Shown here in pieces: positions 36,626 through 46,798 of a stretch of DNA of 64,000 nt. Source of the DNA: Hyposmocoma kahamanoa (Eukaryota > Arthropoda > Insecta > Lepidoptera > Cosmopterigidae); the NCBI RefSeq assembly GCF_003589595.1, contig NW_020653200.1, forward strand, positions 4,900,528 through 4,964,527, written 5' to 3'. Under the pieces are notes generated by a model that was given only the letters and a program-made list of their open reading frames with translations, did not search any database and was not told the origin of the DNA. Made by a program: the position numbers and the translations under genes. Every line of letters begins with the position of its first letter. Within the stretch, counting starts at the first letter, position 1.

Positions 36626-36871
36626 CTGCAAGTCGTGTAAAGCAAAGATGTAAAGATGTACGTCATAAGTTGAAAACATATCTTCTTAAAATGTTTTAAT
36701 ATAAACAGATGGGACGACCCCCTTGCACTCAATGACTTTACAAGAGTTTTCTCATGGAAATTAGCATACGCGATTTATACTTAGTCAATTTTATTCTTAG
36801 TTACGTCTAATTCTAAAACCATGGAATTACAATATACAAAGGATGAGGTACTTGAAAAGAAAGAAACTTAC

Positions 36872-37037
36872 ATTTCTAAAGAGCATTTCCACAGATAGGT
36901 TGTTCAGATCCAATACAGTTTGAAGACTGCGTAATTGCTGTAACTGCTGTGGGGATATCTTAGAGGTGAAATGCAGCATTGGCACCAGCCGCAGCACCGC
37001 AAACATGTTGTCTGCTGTCATGTTCGCTGGTAATGTA
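36872..37037 (-). CDS. ppk: PPK exon 4: ectodomain finger region
   Basis: Acceptor ACCCAG before T at 37037; donor AGAAAT|GTAAGT at 36872. Encodes residues 128-182, a poorly conserved helical part of the ectodomain between the palm motif and the next Cys cluster. It includes a Gln-rich stretch (SPQQLQQLRS) and ends LSVEMLFRN, which resembles the family segment before the C-x(n)-L-x2-C-x-W cluster. The assignment rests on position and phase more than on sequence similarity. Confidence 0.8.
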
Positions 37038-37571
37038 CTGGGTTTAATAATGTCAATATTATTGAGTATTAAGTTTGAGAAATTTATTTTATTGAAATCT
37101 CAATGACATACCTAATACAGTCGAGTTATTCCGTTTCTATGTTCAAATTAAATTACATTATCCATGCCTGTTTTACAGATATAGTGTGAATACACTACAT
37201 AGTCTCCATGTAATGTAAATCTGTATCTACATGTAAAACTGTGCCTTTAACTTAGAAACCCAAAGTTAAAACCAACTTGCTATTATATATCCGATAATCG
37301 GTCCCAACAATGAATGAGTTAAGTTCATACCTTCCAGAGATCGTCGCTAACTCTTTATCATGTTTGTCATCACAGGTTAAAGGCTATTCTTATGATAATA
37401 CCCACTCTGCGCATGACGCCAATAGGGAGGCACTTCTTGGGTTTAATGAGAGAGGCTAAATCACTAAAATATTTGAAAAAGAGAAACGTGCACTAAAAGC
37501 ACGTGTATTTACAAGAGATACAGATTCCTACAACTTTATAGGTGTATAAAAAACTAGCACATCTTACTAAC

Positions 37572-37681
37572 ACGTTGCTGATTAAAGCGCGGGCAGCCCT
37601 CTTCGAGATTATATTCAGATTGCACACAGTCACGGCGGGGAACGGAATATCCCAAATGGCACCTTGAGTGCTCTCTATCAC
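37572..37681 (-). CDS. ppk: PPK exon 3: PFPAVTVC palm motif
   Basis: Acceptor TTCATAG before GTG at 37681. Encodes residues 91-126 and contains IPFPAVTVCN (102-111), the hallmark sequence just outside TM1 of DEG/ENaC channels; its Cys forms the first conserved disulfide of the family. Two overlapping donors exist: AACGT|GTTAGT at 37572 and TTA|GTAAGA at 37568. The first is chosen because it alone gives phase 2, which exon 4 needs; the junction then makes an NVT glycosylation sequon. Confidence 0.88.
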
Positions 37682-38734
37682 CTATGAATAAAATATCAAT
37701 GCTCATCAAACTACACAAAATAAAAAGCTCCTACTTTTTAATACATTTTAAAATTCGTGGCTTGTGTCCCCAAGGATATTCTTATTACAATACCTTTTAA
37801 TGAAACTAATAGGTAGAGTAATCAGCCTAGAAGCATTCGCTCAAATAAACCATCGTGTTAGAAGGTTTTCCAAGTAGACATAGAAATGAGACTCCAGTGA
37901 CTGTTATAAATTATATTAGAAGATCTTTCACTATAAATCCAAACAAAACAAAACATGTCTGTTCTAGTCAAAGATGCTTTTCGTAATGGCGGCCACCTGT
38001 TGGCGCTCCGTTGATATCGATGATGATGATATCGATTTATTTCTTATTTCGATGAAACTAATTCTTAATGACGCAAAGTAAGTTTTCTAACAGAATAAAT
38101 TAAAATAATGTCACGATACGCTAACAATCGCGTAATAAAGATTGTCTGTCGTGTCTAGCTGTTCCCAATAGACCGTAACGACAATTTATCGGTTCACTGC
38201 AGCCGCCTTGTCGTTTGCACGACTGAATCGTTTGAAGCTACGATTATCTGTCGTCACATTTTTATTGTGACGTTTTATTCATCGTCAGACGACTGTCGTT
38301 CTAGCTCTTCTGTTACACTATCACGACATGATCACGACAGTCTGTCGTCATAACGTCAAAAAGTCGTGAACGACAGTCAAACGTGTTTTACTATATGTGA
38401 ACAACTTCATTTAAATGTACAAACCACGGCACTTCAAACTGCTCGATATCTGTCGTTACGATCATGGGAACGCGTGTTATAAGGCCACATTATGCAGGAG
38501 AGAGGCTTAACAATTCTACGGACGAAGTTAGTCGATATTTTTTTAATTATTACATAGAAGACTTCAAATTTGACACACACACTAAATTTGTTTCATGAAG
38601 TTCGTATTATTTTTATGATTTTCATGTGATAAAATCACTTAAAATGTATGTGCACATGTAGCTTTATAATAGCAAAGGTGCGAGTTCTGCAATGGAAATT
38701 TAATGAGGGATGACAAAGTTTGATATATACTTAC
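37682..38734. other. PPK intron 2
   Basis: 1.05-kb intron. It holds a GATATCGATGATGATGATATCGAT palindrome at about 38011-38037 and the TIR element at 38161-38471. Nothing coding. Confidence 0.6.
38161..38471. mobile_element. TIR element rich in TGTCGT/ACGACA
   Basis: Ends GTTCCCAATAGACCGTAACGACA and TGTCGTTACGATCATGGGAAC are inverted counterparts. The interior repeats TGTCGT and ACGACA many times on both strands (for example ACGACAGTCTGTCGT near 38335). No coding frame. Non-autonomous; superfamily unclear. Confidence 0.65.
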
Positions 38735-38831
38735 GGTAATAATAGGATTTCTTGCGTACCACTGATATGCTGTGAATACAAGGATACAAGCTATGATTGT
38801 ACTCGTTAGCACCGCGATCGCCCAGCATGAT
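38735..38831 (-). CDS. ppk: PPK exon 2: first transmembrane segment
   Basis: Acceptor TTTTTCAG at 38832 and following bases; donor ACC|GTAAGT at 38735. Encodes residues 59-90. A hydrophobic run (CWAIAVLTSTIIACILVF) is followed by YQWYARNP, the normal TM1 and post-TM1 layout of DEG/ENaC proteins (Trp at the start of TM1, then an aromatic and Pro after it). Entry phase 2 and exit phase 0 match both neighbours. Confidence 0.9.
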
Positions 38832-40310
38832 CTGAAAAATATAATAAGCAGTTACGTGCATTACCTCCCACATGATTCCTAACGGGATCCTTGCACACTT
38901 TTTTTGGATTCTATAAATTATCTTTGTGTAATACCTATATTATACACAAATGTGTAGTGAATGAGGTTAAGTTTAATGTTTACATTAAACTTAATTTAAT
39001 TTAACTTAATTGGTTTGCTTTAGCAAGTCCCACTTAACTTTAAATTCAATTATATGTTTAAAGGTTTGTAATGACTAAACTATGTTCCATATTACAGTTT
39101 ATTTATTATACTTTATCTATTTATAAATTACGTATTTAATGTTCTAATAATTATTTGAAAGTTTAGTTTGGGCTTTGTTAAACATCGTATGTCAAGTAAG
39201 GCCATATACCTACCTAGTAACTCAATCATTTGTCACAAGTAGGTATACCTACAGCTCGTCAAAAATAAAAATGTAAGTTTAAAATACAAATCCATCAATC
39301 CTAGCAAAACAAGAAACGTATCAATGTTTAGAACAAAATTCTCGATCACTTAGCATAACAAAACTATCTCAAACTTTGTTACCATTAACCAAAATTAAAA
39401 ATTTTTCGAACTAATAAATAAGTATGAGACTAAGGAACAATTCATAATTTTCGACAAAATTGTATCATTTGAAAAATAAAATTTAGTCCTTATTATAGAG
39501 GCACGTCAAATAAAAACATATGTTGTATTATAATTCTAATTCAAATGAAGACTATTGTACTATTCTTTGTCTAGGTTGGATATACGTGAACTTAATTTAA
39601 AAAAATACTCTGCTCAACAAGTCTATGGATCAAACGCATGTGAGAATTCAAAAGTAATTTATCCCTAGAAACATTTGATGTGTGTACCTATTCTTAACTT
39701 CAATTTTAACTTCGTGTAATGAAGCCCACAATGACTGATATATTCTCCTAAATATTCTCAAAATCAATTAAAAAAATGTTATGAATCAGTATTTCACAGG
39801 ACTTAGGGATATCAGAATAAAGAAGGTACAATAAAATTAGGTTTTAAAAAAATATATATTTATACACGTGTCGATCCCAAACAGTAGTTGATTTTCTTAT
39901 AATCTCACATTAATTACCTACCGAGACAGAAACAAATATATATAACGCAATAGTAAAGTACATGTGGATGTAGCAATACCCATAAATTTAAATTTATTCG
40001 GCACCGAATTGACATAACATCCTTTAACCAACAACGACTAAAGAACTTTTGAATGAAATAAAACATTATTTATCAAACACGTTTTGAAAAACATTTCTTC
40101 CACTTCACTAGCTCGGAAAGGCCTTCTTTCTCATTGGAAATCTTTCGATGAAAAAAAAACATATAATAACACATTCAAGTACGCGATTTGTAGTACATTA
40201 TTTATGTGATATAAATCCGTTGGTATATTAATTGTAAGTCAATGGGTATATTTTATTCTTATTATTGTTGACATAAAATTGACAATGTTAACTATTTTGT
40301 TTATTAAAAC

Positions 40311-40596
40311 CATTGATTTACAATTATATGGACGTCGGGTCCGCGCTAAAAAGTGTCCGAACTTATAGGGCATTAAAATCGTATACAGAGCGTCATTCAC
40401 GCTTTAGTCTTCGTTTGTTCGACTGACAGCGAAGCAAGCAAAATTAAACAGTACTACGATGACATTACAATTTAAATTCCACGTTTTAGCTTTTTCATAT
40501 TCCTTTACATGTCACTACGTTTAAATAGGTTGATTTGGGACATTTTTTTCGTGGTTTTTGTATTAGACCCGTCGTCCATTTATTTGTAAGTCAATG
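40311..40596. mobile_element. MITE family M2, copy 2
   Basis: 286 bp, almost identical to 35696-35980, in the same orientation. Flanks ATTAAAAC (40303-40310) and ATTAAACT (40597-40604) agree at 7 of 8 positions, an 8-bp target duplication. Confidence 0.88.
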
Positions 40597-40919
40597 ATTA
40601 AACTGATTTATTATAGTTCAACTGTTTCTTTCGTCTACCATTTCCTCGCTATAGTGAAGTGAAAAGTTGTGTGTTTCGCTCTTGAAACCGTTGCTACGCT
40701 CAAGATTCTATTTTTAGGGATTCTATATTTAGGACTTTAATCTTAGGTTCCTCCGCTTGTTCAGGTTTATAACAATACAAGCTCTCACATCAAACAACAT
40801 AACTTGCATAACAAATAACTATTACTGTGTACTAATTAAGATTTTGAAAACTGTAAACCTAGTATTTGTATTCATATCGGTGTTAAGTATTTCGAGTTCA
40901 TAATTTTTCACAATCTTTA

Positions 40920-41075
40920 CACCTACATAGGAAATAAAACTATGTTTCGATACAAAATCGCGTATATTTGCCTTTTTCAAAGAACCAACCAACGTTTCGG
41001 ACCCTTTATAAGTCCCATGATCATGGCTAATATACGCGACTTAGATTTGTAGTGACGACTAAGCATTTTCAGTGG
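40920..41075. repeat. Palindromic repeat family R2, copy 3 (partial)
   Basis: Contains ACATAGGAAATAAAACTATG, ATCGCGTATATTTG and CCAACCAACGTTTCGGACCC, diverged from copies 1 and 2; it closes with TATACGCGACTTAGAT. It lies just downstream of PPK exon 1. Confidence 0.55.
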
Positions 41076-41132
41076 TGTTTTTTGTGCAAGTAGAAAAAAT
41101 ATCGCATCGTTCAATAATTGATCGATACAAAC

Positions 41133-41305
41133 CTTTCGAAAACATTAAGTTCTTCCATCACTATGTACTTATAACCGTGTAAATCAGTACGCCTACAAAA
41201 CTCCACGAATTTCGATCTGAAATATCCGCATTTTCGCTTTGTTTCAAAGTATTCGGAATTTGTCTTCCCCCTGACGTCGTGTGATTTATCCACGAACTGT
41301 ACCAT
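41133..41305 (-). CDS. ppk: PPK exon 1: cytoplasmic N-terminus
   Basis: Encodes residues 1-57 plus two bases of codon 58. The start is the ATG at 41303-41305. The segment reads FCRRTDLHGYKYI around residues 36-48. It carries the invariant DEG/ENaC His-Gly pair (43-44), which controls gating in this family, followed by an acidic stretch leading into TM1. The exon ends GAAAG|GTTTGT at 41133, phase 2, and joins exon 2 to make an Arg just before TM1, as is usual in the family. Confidence 0.88.
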
Positions 41306-41781
41306 TTTGTCGTTGGTGCGTAAATAAACGAGTCACGCGGACCTGGTGTTCCGACACGACTGAAAAAGAAGCGTGAATGTCATCATTCACAAAAGCAGCA
41401 ATTAGCCGAGCTTAGATGTGAACACTGATACCACAGTCTAACACTGCGCTGATACGATCATGCATTGAACGTAGGCGACATAAAAAAATAACTAAGTTCA
41501 GTATTGATTTATCCTTCAACAAGGTCAAATACTGTCAGGTTAATTTTAATAAACAATTAGTATTGATTTCACCTTCGTTGTGTATTTACAGGCTAAATTT
41601 TAATATTTAAATACAACAGCGTAATAGAGGTATGTCACGAGTCCAGTACCAGGCACCAGTAGTTGAACCAGAGCTCCTGGTATCCTCTGAGATGGTTTGA
41701 TGGTATAAGTCCAGCACAGTGAGCCTGTAAATGTTTGTTTTTAACAATAATTATTTATTTACTTCTACAGTTTTTATCAAC

Positions 41782-41838
41782 ATGCGTGCCTGCGTGCGTG
41801 CGTGCGTGTCTGCGTGCGTGCGTGCGTGTGTGCGTGCA
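41782..41838. repeat. (TGCG)n microsatellite
   Basis: Imperfect run of TGCG/TGCC/TGTC tetramers over 57 bp, creating a Cys-Val-Arg repeat in one open frame that is not a gene. Confidence 0.9.
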
Positions 41839-42879
41839 GTATTATATGTACAACAAAATGAAGGTTATTGCGGTTTTGGGAAGCCTCATATTTTATCTTC
41901 TTTAGTCTACTTTTGAAATGCCTGATATAAAAGCTGTGCCGGGTTCGTATTTTTCCTAGTCCATATCGTACCTTGGGATATCAAAAGTTCATTTCAATAT
42001 AATATTTGAATATTTGATCTCCTAATGTCCTACATCGTCGTCTTACTTTCTCAAACTCGTATCTTAAAACACAAAGTGACTGAAATGCAAAAAAAATCAT
42101 TGCACATACAAATTTTGCAGGCTGATTTCACATCACATTTCCTTCATACTCACACACTGGCTTTTACCTATTCTTAGAGTAATGCATCCAAATTGACACG
42201 CTTGATAAGAAATTTTAAAAAATAGAAAGTTTTACCATCTCCTGAATAATCTCTCTTTATAAGATGCAAATTAGAGGAAGTAAGGCATCGATATGTCATA
42301 TAATAGAAAAAAAAAATAGTTATGTGCATTATTGGAATCAGCGATTTTTTCCGATCTGTTGATCTATTATGTATCGCTAAATAAACCTGGCGCCCTGTCT
42401 TTGAAACCGACTGGCGTGTTCAGCGCGTGTGGTACATTCCGAGACTGTTATTTGCATTTTTCAAGCTCCTTATTTCAATGCCTACAAAATGGTTATTTTT
42501 AGTTTACAAATTTTTGAAACATTTTACTTTATAGTAGATTATATTTAGTGGTGCTAAGCGAGCGACTATTCTACTGGTGGTAGGCTTCGGCTTCTAGCTA
42601 CCACCTTCCCAACGCAGTAGAGTCGCAAATCGCTTTGCAGGTATTTGTACCTCCAGACTGAGCATCCGCAGAAGCTAGAAAGTGAATAGTGAAAACCGAG
42701 TCACGGTGAACCGCTAGCCGACCTCAGGAAGTTGGATTCCCAAGATAGTGGGAAAACAACCCGTGAACGGATACCTCACAACCCAACGTCAAAGGCTCCT
42801 TCTTGCCGGTTGGTGACTGGAGGGGAGATCCAGGTGGCCTTTTCCGGGGAGTTCGGGAATCCCTGCGGTCACCAATCAG

Positions 42880-43097
42880 ATTGCATCCACGTGTAATAGT
42901 GTGAGCTAGATCGCTGGTTGCGTGTCCTTCAGTTACCTACCCCAGCTATATTTACCTCGTGCCGGAGTCCACATATACGTTCGCAATGAATTAGATTGTA
43001 TCCTCGTGTCGTAGTGTGAGATTGATAGTTGCGTGTCCTACAGTTACCCCGCCTATATTTACCTTGTGCCAGAGTCCACATATACGTTCGCGATGAC
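42880..43097. repeat. Tandem duplication, about 110-bp unit
   Basis: Two consecutive diverged units each containing TAGTGTGAG, GGTTGCGTGTCCTxCAGTTAC, CTATATTTACCT and GAGTCCACATATACGTTCG. The preceding 42545-42880 block is GC-richer and looks like part of the same transposon-derived repeat. Confidence 0.7.
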
Positions 43098-43232
43098 ACC
43101 CTGTGTCAAGCATCATAAAAATTTTTCAGTTTTATAGCTTCTGGTTGAACAGTCGTTATCCGAGAGCTTGACTGCACGACGTTGACAACGAGTTCACGTA
43201 TTAACTGCTGGCAGTTAAAACCGTTTATACGT

Positions 43233-43358
43233 CCCACTGGTGAGCACGGATCTCCTTTCTCTCGGAGAAACACAGAGGTGCGCGTCCGGATTCGAACCCA
43301 CGACCCTCTGCTTGAGAAGCAGTAGGTCTACTAAACTATTGTGCTACCACGGCTTCTT
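43233..43358 (-). mobile_element. tRNA-derived SINE, minus strand, partial
   Basis: The reverse strand reads GCCGTGGTAGCACAATAG (box A region), AAGCAGAGGGTCGTGGGTTCGAATCCGG (box B, shown in part) and a short body ending CGTGCTCACC. Same family as 29388-29510 and 51476-51742. Confidence 0.7.
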
Positions 43359-43394
43359 ATAAATGGGTTGATGATGATGATGAGTTTAACCCGA

Positions 43395-43525
43395 CTTCAT
43401 GCAGCCCAGAGTGACTGCACGCAGTTAATGCGTGATGTCGTTAATCAACTTCATGCAATCGTGGTCTCGGCTGCATGAAGTTGATTTCGGCTGCATGAAG
43501 TTGATTTCGACTTCACGCATTAACT
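43395..43525. repeat. Foldback with tandem GGCTGCATGAAGTTGATTTC
   Basis: Two tandem copies of GGCTGCATGAAGTTGATTTC at about 43469-43508. They are inverted relative to AATCAACTTCATGCA at 43442-43457 and CTTCATGCAGCCC at about 43396. GTTAATGCGTGATGTCG is inverted against CGACTTCACGCATTAAC at the other end. Confidence 0.65.
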
Positions 43526-44164
43526 GTAACTTGCATTCAATCTGTTAGCAACCTAATAGTCCAGAATTTATTCCTTAAAACAAAGACGTAGTTTGAACTA
43601 GCGAAGAATAGATTGCACTAGCTCTAACATAACTTTGCGAATAAGAAGTTGCGCAGGGCTAATCTTTTTCATTAAGGATATTATTGGGTTCTTCTGAACG
43701 TTGATAGAACTAAACGTCGCCCGTTGAGCTTCAGCTTTTGATGAATAATTAATTCCAATATGGCTTAAGAGGTAAAAAAATTCTGCTGCGATGATCACAT
43801 ATCTACCTTTAGACTCCATCATTGGCGTAAAGGTCAAAATGTCAAGTTTCGTTTCGTTTTTTGAGCTCTATCGAACTGTATAATTACCTACTTATAATTT
43901 TCGTATCTCTAAAAATGCAGTTTACACCTCAATATTTTTTTTTTATCTAATACCAAGATTTCAAAAGACATAAGAATAGGAAGGAAGAAGGTAATAAGTC
44001 TCGAGGACGTAAACAACTAAATTTAAAATCAACAAGTTAGAGGCGTATAAGAAGAAGTCTTAAATAAGCACAGGCGTAAAAGAAATCTTTTTTTGTACGC
44101 TCCTTACAATCCTTCTAGAAATATATATTTTGTAAGTTTTTAATTATAATCATGTTGATCTACT

Positions 44165-44325
44165 AGCACATGGGACGTTTCAACTTGTTTCAGGGTGACG
44201 AGCACAGTGGCAGTGCCCCTCAGATCTTTGCTATATAAACTTTTGAGTGGCAGAGCACATCTTATGAACAGGCGTGTCTCTTAAACAGATGTACGAATTG
44301 TTCGTACCGTCAGTTGAGTGTGTTA
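44165..44325 (+). repeat. Dispersed repeat family R3, diverged copy
   Basis: CACATGGGACGTTTCAACTT, CACAGTGGCAGTGCCCCTCA, GATCTTTGCTATATAAAC and GGCGTGTCTCTTAAACAG match the other R3 copies with more changes. Confidence 0.6.
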
Positions 44326-44555
44326 AAAGCCGTAAGTTCTAACAAAGTAACCTTTTCCATGCCTATTCCTGTTTATCCACTCACGATGCGTAACTATAAT
44401 TCAGTACCATGACGTAAAGAACAATATGCAAATTTACTGAAGAAGCAAAAAACATTTTCTTTCTCAGAAAAACCGTCATGAGTTCTGTGTTTCTTGACCT
44501 ATAAGTTTTTGAAAAAATGTAACAATTCTTCATTCAATAAAGTTGGTACAGATAT

Positions 44556-46215
44556 GAACGCCGATAATAGACCAACCGGCGACGGCGCGCCGAAGAAAAC
44601 GTGTCGGCGGCGGCGGCGTTTCGGTGGCGCGAGCACGATCCTAAAACGAATTTGCATAACGATGTTTGTTTTTATAAAAACCGTTATAAAAACACTTTTT
44701 CAAAGGATAAAATAAAATAACGTATTTTCTATAGTAATCAAATTTTTATCAGTTCGATCAGGCGCTCCGATCGTACGCACGCGCACGCTTCCGCATTGTG
44801 TATGCATAGTGAAAATGGCGACGTCAGAAATGGACAAATTAATTTTTTAAACAAAACATCCTTAAATATAAAGTCACCAATTTTTGTCGCCCATATATGC
44901 CACCTCTGCTGAGACTAGACGGCACGCTGGCAGAAGACGAGGCAAATCTTTTTGCCCCACTCTTTGCATTTCTAAAGCCTTTGATAGGGTCTGGCACGCA
45001 AGACTTTTAAGTAAGCTTCCCTCTTATGGGTTGTCCTCTGACCTTTGCAATTTGATCTCGGATTTCTTGAGCGAACGTTCGATTCGAGTGGTCTTAGAAG
45101 ACTACTCTTCCGAACATATGGCAATAGATCTGCAACTTTCTTTCTGCTGTTTTTCAATGATATGTTAATTCCAGGTATCTTTGCGTATGTTGATGACAAC
45201 ACAGTTGTAGATAGGTACTTGATCAATGGAAGGGTCAGTGGAGAGGAAATCCAGTCTTGTCGAGAGTCCATGGTCAGCCGTTTGGATTGTGATACACAAG
45301 GCAGTCTCCGATTGGGGTGATGCCAATCTTGTCAAATCTAACGCTATCAAAACGCAGGCGTGTGTATTCTCCATAAAACGGAGTCCCTTTGAACTGACTC
45401 CGACTTTTCGTGATATATTCATACCGATAGCCCACTGTCTACAGCTACTTGGAATGAACCTGTCGTCCAATTTTTACTTCGGCAGATACATAGAATCCAT
45501 GGCCAAATATGCAGCAAGGAAGCTTGGGATCCTTTCCAGGATGAGGCGTTACTTCACACCGAGACAGTTGCTTCAGCTGTACCAAGCACAAGTCCGGTCG
45601 TACATGGAGTACTGCTGCCATCATTAGAATGTAGCAGAGCGTGTAATTCCATCGCACACTTTCCGATATATCACGGAGAGTGTGCGATGGAATTACACCA
45701 TTTAATTCCGCTTTCCCCTTTCCATCACCGGGGGACTAGGCTTAGGGTTGGGTTCCACCTCTACGTTGTGGATATTCCAAAGATTCGCACGAAGCGTTAC
45801 GATTCCATATTTTTATGGCGAATAGGTATGGAGTAGAATTCCCTGCCTGCAGACTTGATCCCTCAACGTTATAACTCGGGTCTTTTCAAAGCGAAAGTAA
45901 ATAGGCATTATTTAGGTGTGCATGCTCCATCGTCGACCTCATCGTCACTTTCCATCAGGTGAGATGCAGGTCAAATGCGAACATGCATTTTATAAAAAAA
46001 AGTTTTATTTTAGAAAAGTCATTTTCTGGCGTCGCCACTTTCACATAACACAATACGGAAGCGTGCGTGCGTACGATCAGAGTGCCTGATCGAACTGAAG
46101 AACGCGCCGATTGCATTTGCCGGCGACGGCGGCGCGAAGAAAAAGGCGACGGCGGCGCGAGGAAAAACGCGGCGGCGGCGGCGGCGGCGCGCGGCGCGCG
46201 GCGCGACACTCATAT
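44556..46215. mobile_element. GC-rich inverted-end element hosting a LINE fragment
   Basis: 44755-44835 (CGTACGCACGCGCACGCTTC with flanks) is the inverse of about 46015-46095. Outside or beside them lie (CGG)-rich blocks at 44570-44630 and 46117-46205, in the same orientation as each other. The interval between the inverted ends is filled by a LINE fragment (44880-45950), so a short GC-rich element probably received the LINE. Confidence 0.55.
44880..45950 (+). pseudogene. LINE reverse transcriptase fragment, frameshifted
   Basis: Three overlapping plus-strand frames carry consecutive RT pieces: SKAFDRVWHARLLSKLPSYG, then FAYVDDNTVV (the catalytic Y-x-D-D), then LGILSRMRRYFTPRQLLQLY and AQVRSYMEYCCHH. 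These are from a CR1/Jockey-group pol. Several frameshifts and stops are present. The copy is 5'-truncated at about 44880 and its 3' end is near CATCAGGTGAGATGCAG at 45953. Confidence 0.85.
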
Positions 46216-46557
46216 CTCAGTTGGTAGTAGTTACAATTACGACCAAACCTGTAATTTAGAAGTTAACTTGACACTGCTGCAAAAGTAACATTATGTCCTT
46301 TAGACAACACATCTGTAAAAAATAATATAACAGTATACGGTGTAAGTACAAACTAATAAGAGATACTACTTATTGTGTAAGTAACAACCTGTCATACAAT
46401 TATTGCGATTTTAGAGAGTAAAGATAGCAAATTTAATTATTTTTTCTATTCAAAATTTAATGTGTTATCTGAGGTTGAAGTTACCGTAAATAGGAGGGCC
46501 TTACTATGAACTCTTATTGTAATGATCATCCTATACTGAACTGTAGTTCAATATAGG

Positions 46558-46798
46558 TGTAGCGGACTGTATCAATGGGTGAAAGGATGGGTGATAACAA
46601 CGAGTGAGCAAGGTCAAGAGAATGTACTTACAGTTTATTAATATTTTTGGAAAACACGTTGTCGCTATCAAAGCAAAACAGAAAACACTAACACAACAAA
46701 ATAAACATTTAAATTTACAATTTAAATATAAAACGAAAACTTAGAGATTATAAAATATATACCAAAGAGATTTGTAGCGACTGCTGCGATTCGCTACA
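46558..46798 (-). mobile_element. LTR of the broken BEL/Pao element
   Basis: 241 bp; the minus strand begins TGTAGCGAATCGCAGCAGTC and ends CAGTCCGCTACA. It is closely related to the solo LTR at 16771-17032. In the orientation of the adjoining pol fragments it is the 3' LTR. No second LTR is found within the window to the right. Confidence 0.85.

Larger units (their letters stand above)
38832..41132. other. PPK intron 1
   Basis: 2.3-kb AT-rich intron with a perfect short palindrome TTAAGTTTAATGT/ACATTAAACTTAA near 38967-38995, MITE M2 copy 2 and R2 copy 3 (about 40920-41075). No alternative first coding exon was recognised. Confidence 0.6.
3112..41305 (-). other. ppk: Gene span: pickpocket-like DEG/ENaC channel, 12 exons
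   Basis: Locus of a pickpocket (PPK) family subunit of the DEG/ENaC sodium channels, trimeric plasma-membrane channels with two membrane segments and a large Cys-rich ectodomain. Insect members serve touch, water, salt or pheromone sensing, or airway liquid clearance. The twelve exons listed separately were located from acceptor and donor sites, frame and family motifs. Every junction is phase-compatible and the sum is 1611 nt, or 536 residues plus stop, typical for the family. Landmarks are the N-terminal His-Gly (43-44), TM1 (about 62-80), PFPAVTVC (103-110), a Cys-rich ectodomain and TM2 (about 463-488). Which PPK orthologue this is cannot be decided from sequence alone. Introns reach 6-13 kb and are full of transposons. 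Start and stop are well supported; untranslated exons are not resolved. Confidence 0.9.

Noticed and set aside
37568..37572. Alternative donor TTA|GTAAGA for PPK exon 3
   Set aside because: A stronger consensus but phase 0, which does not fit exon 4; the overlapping GTTAGT donor gives phase 2 and continuity.
41731..41916. Frame with repeated Cys-Val-Arg-Ala
   Set aside because: Translation of the TGCG microsatellite.
44494..44715. 73-codon plus frame with RRRRR run and hydrophobic tail
   Set aside because: Produced by the CGG-rich end of a transposon-like element; no homologous domain and repeated in the window.
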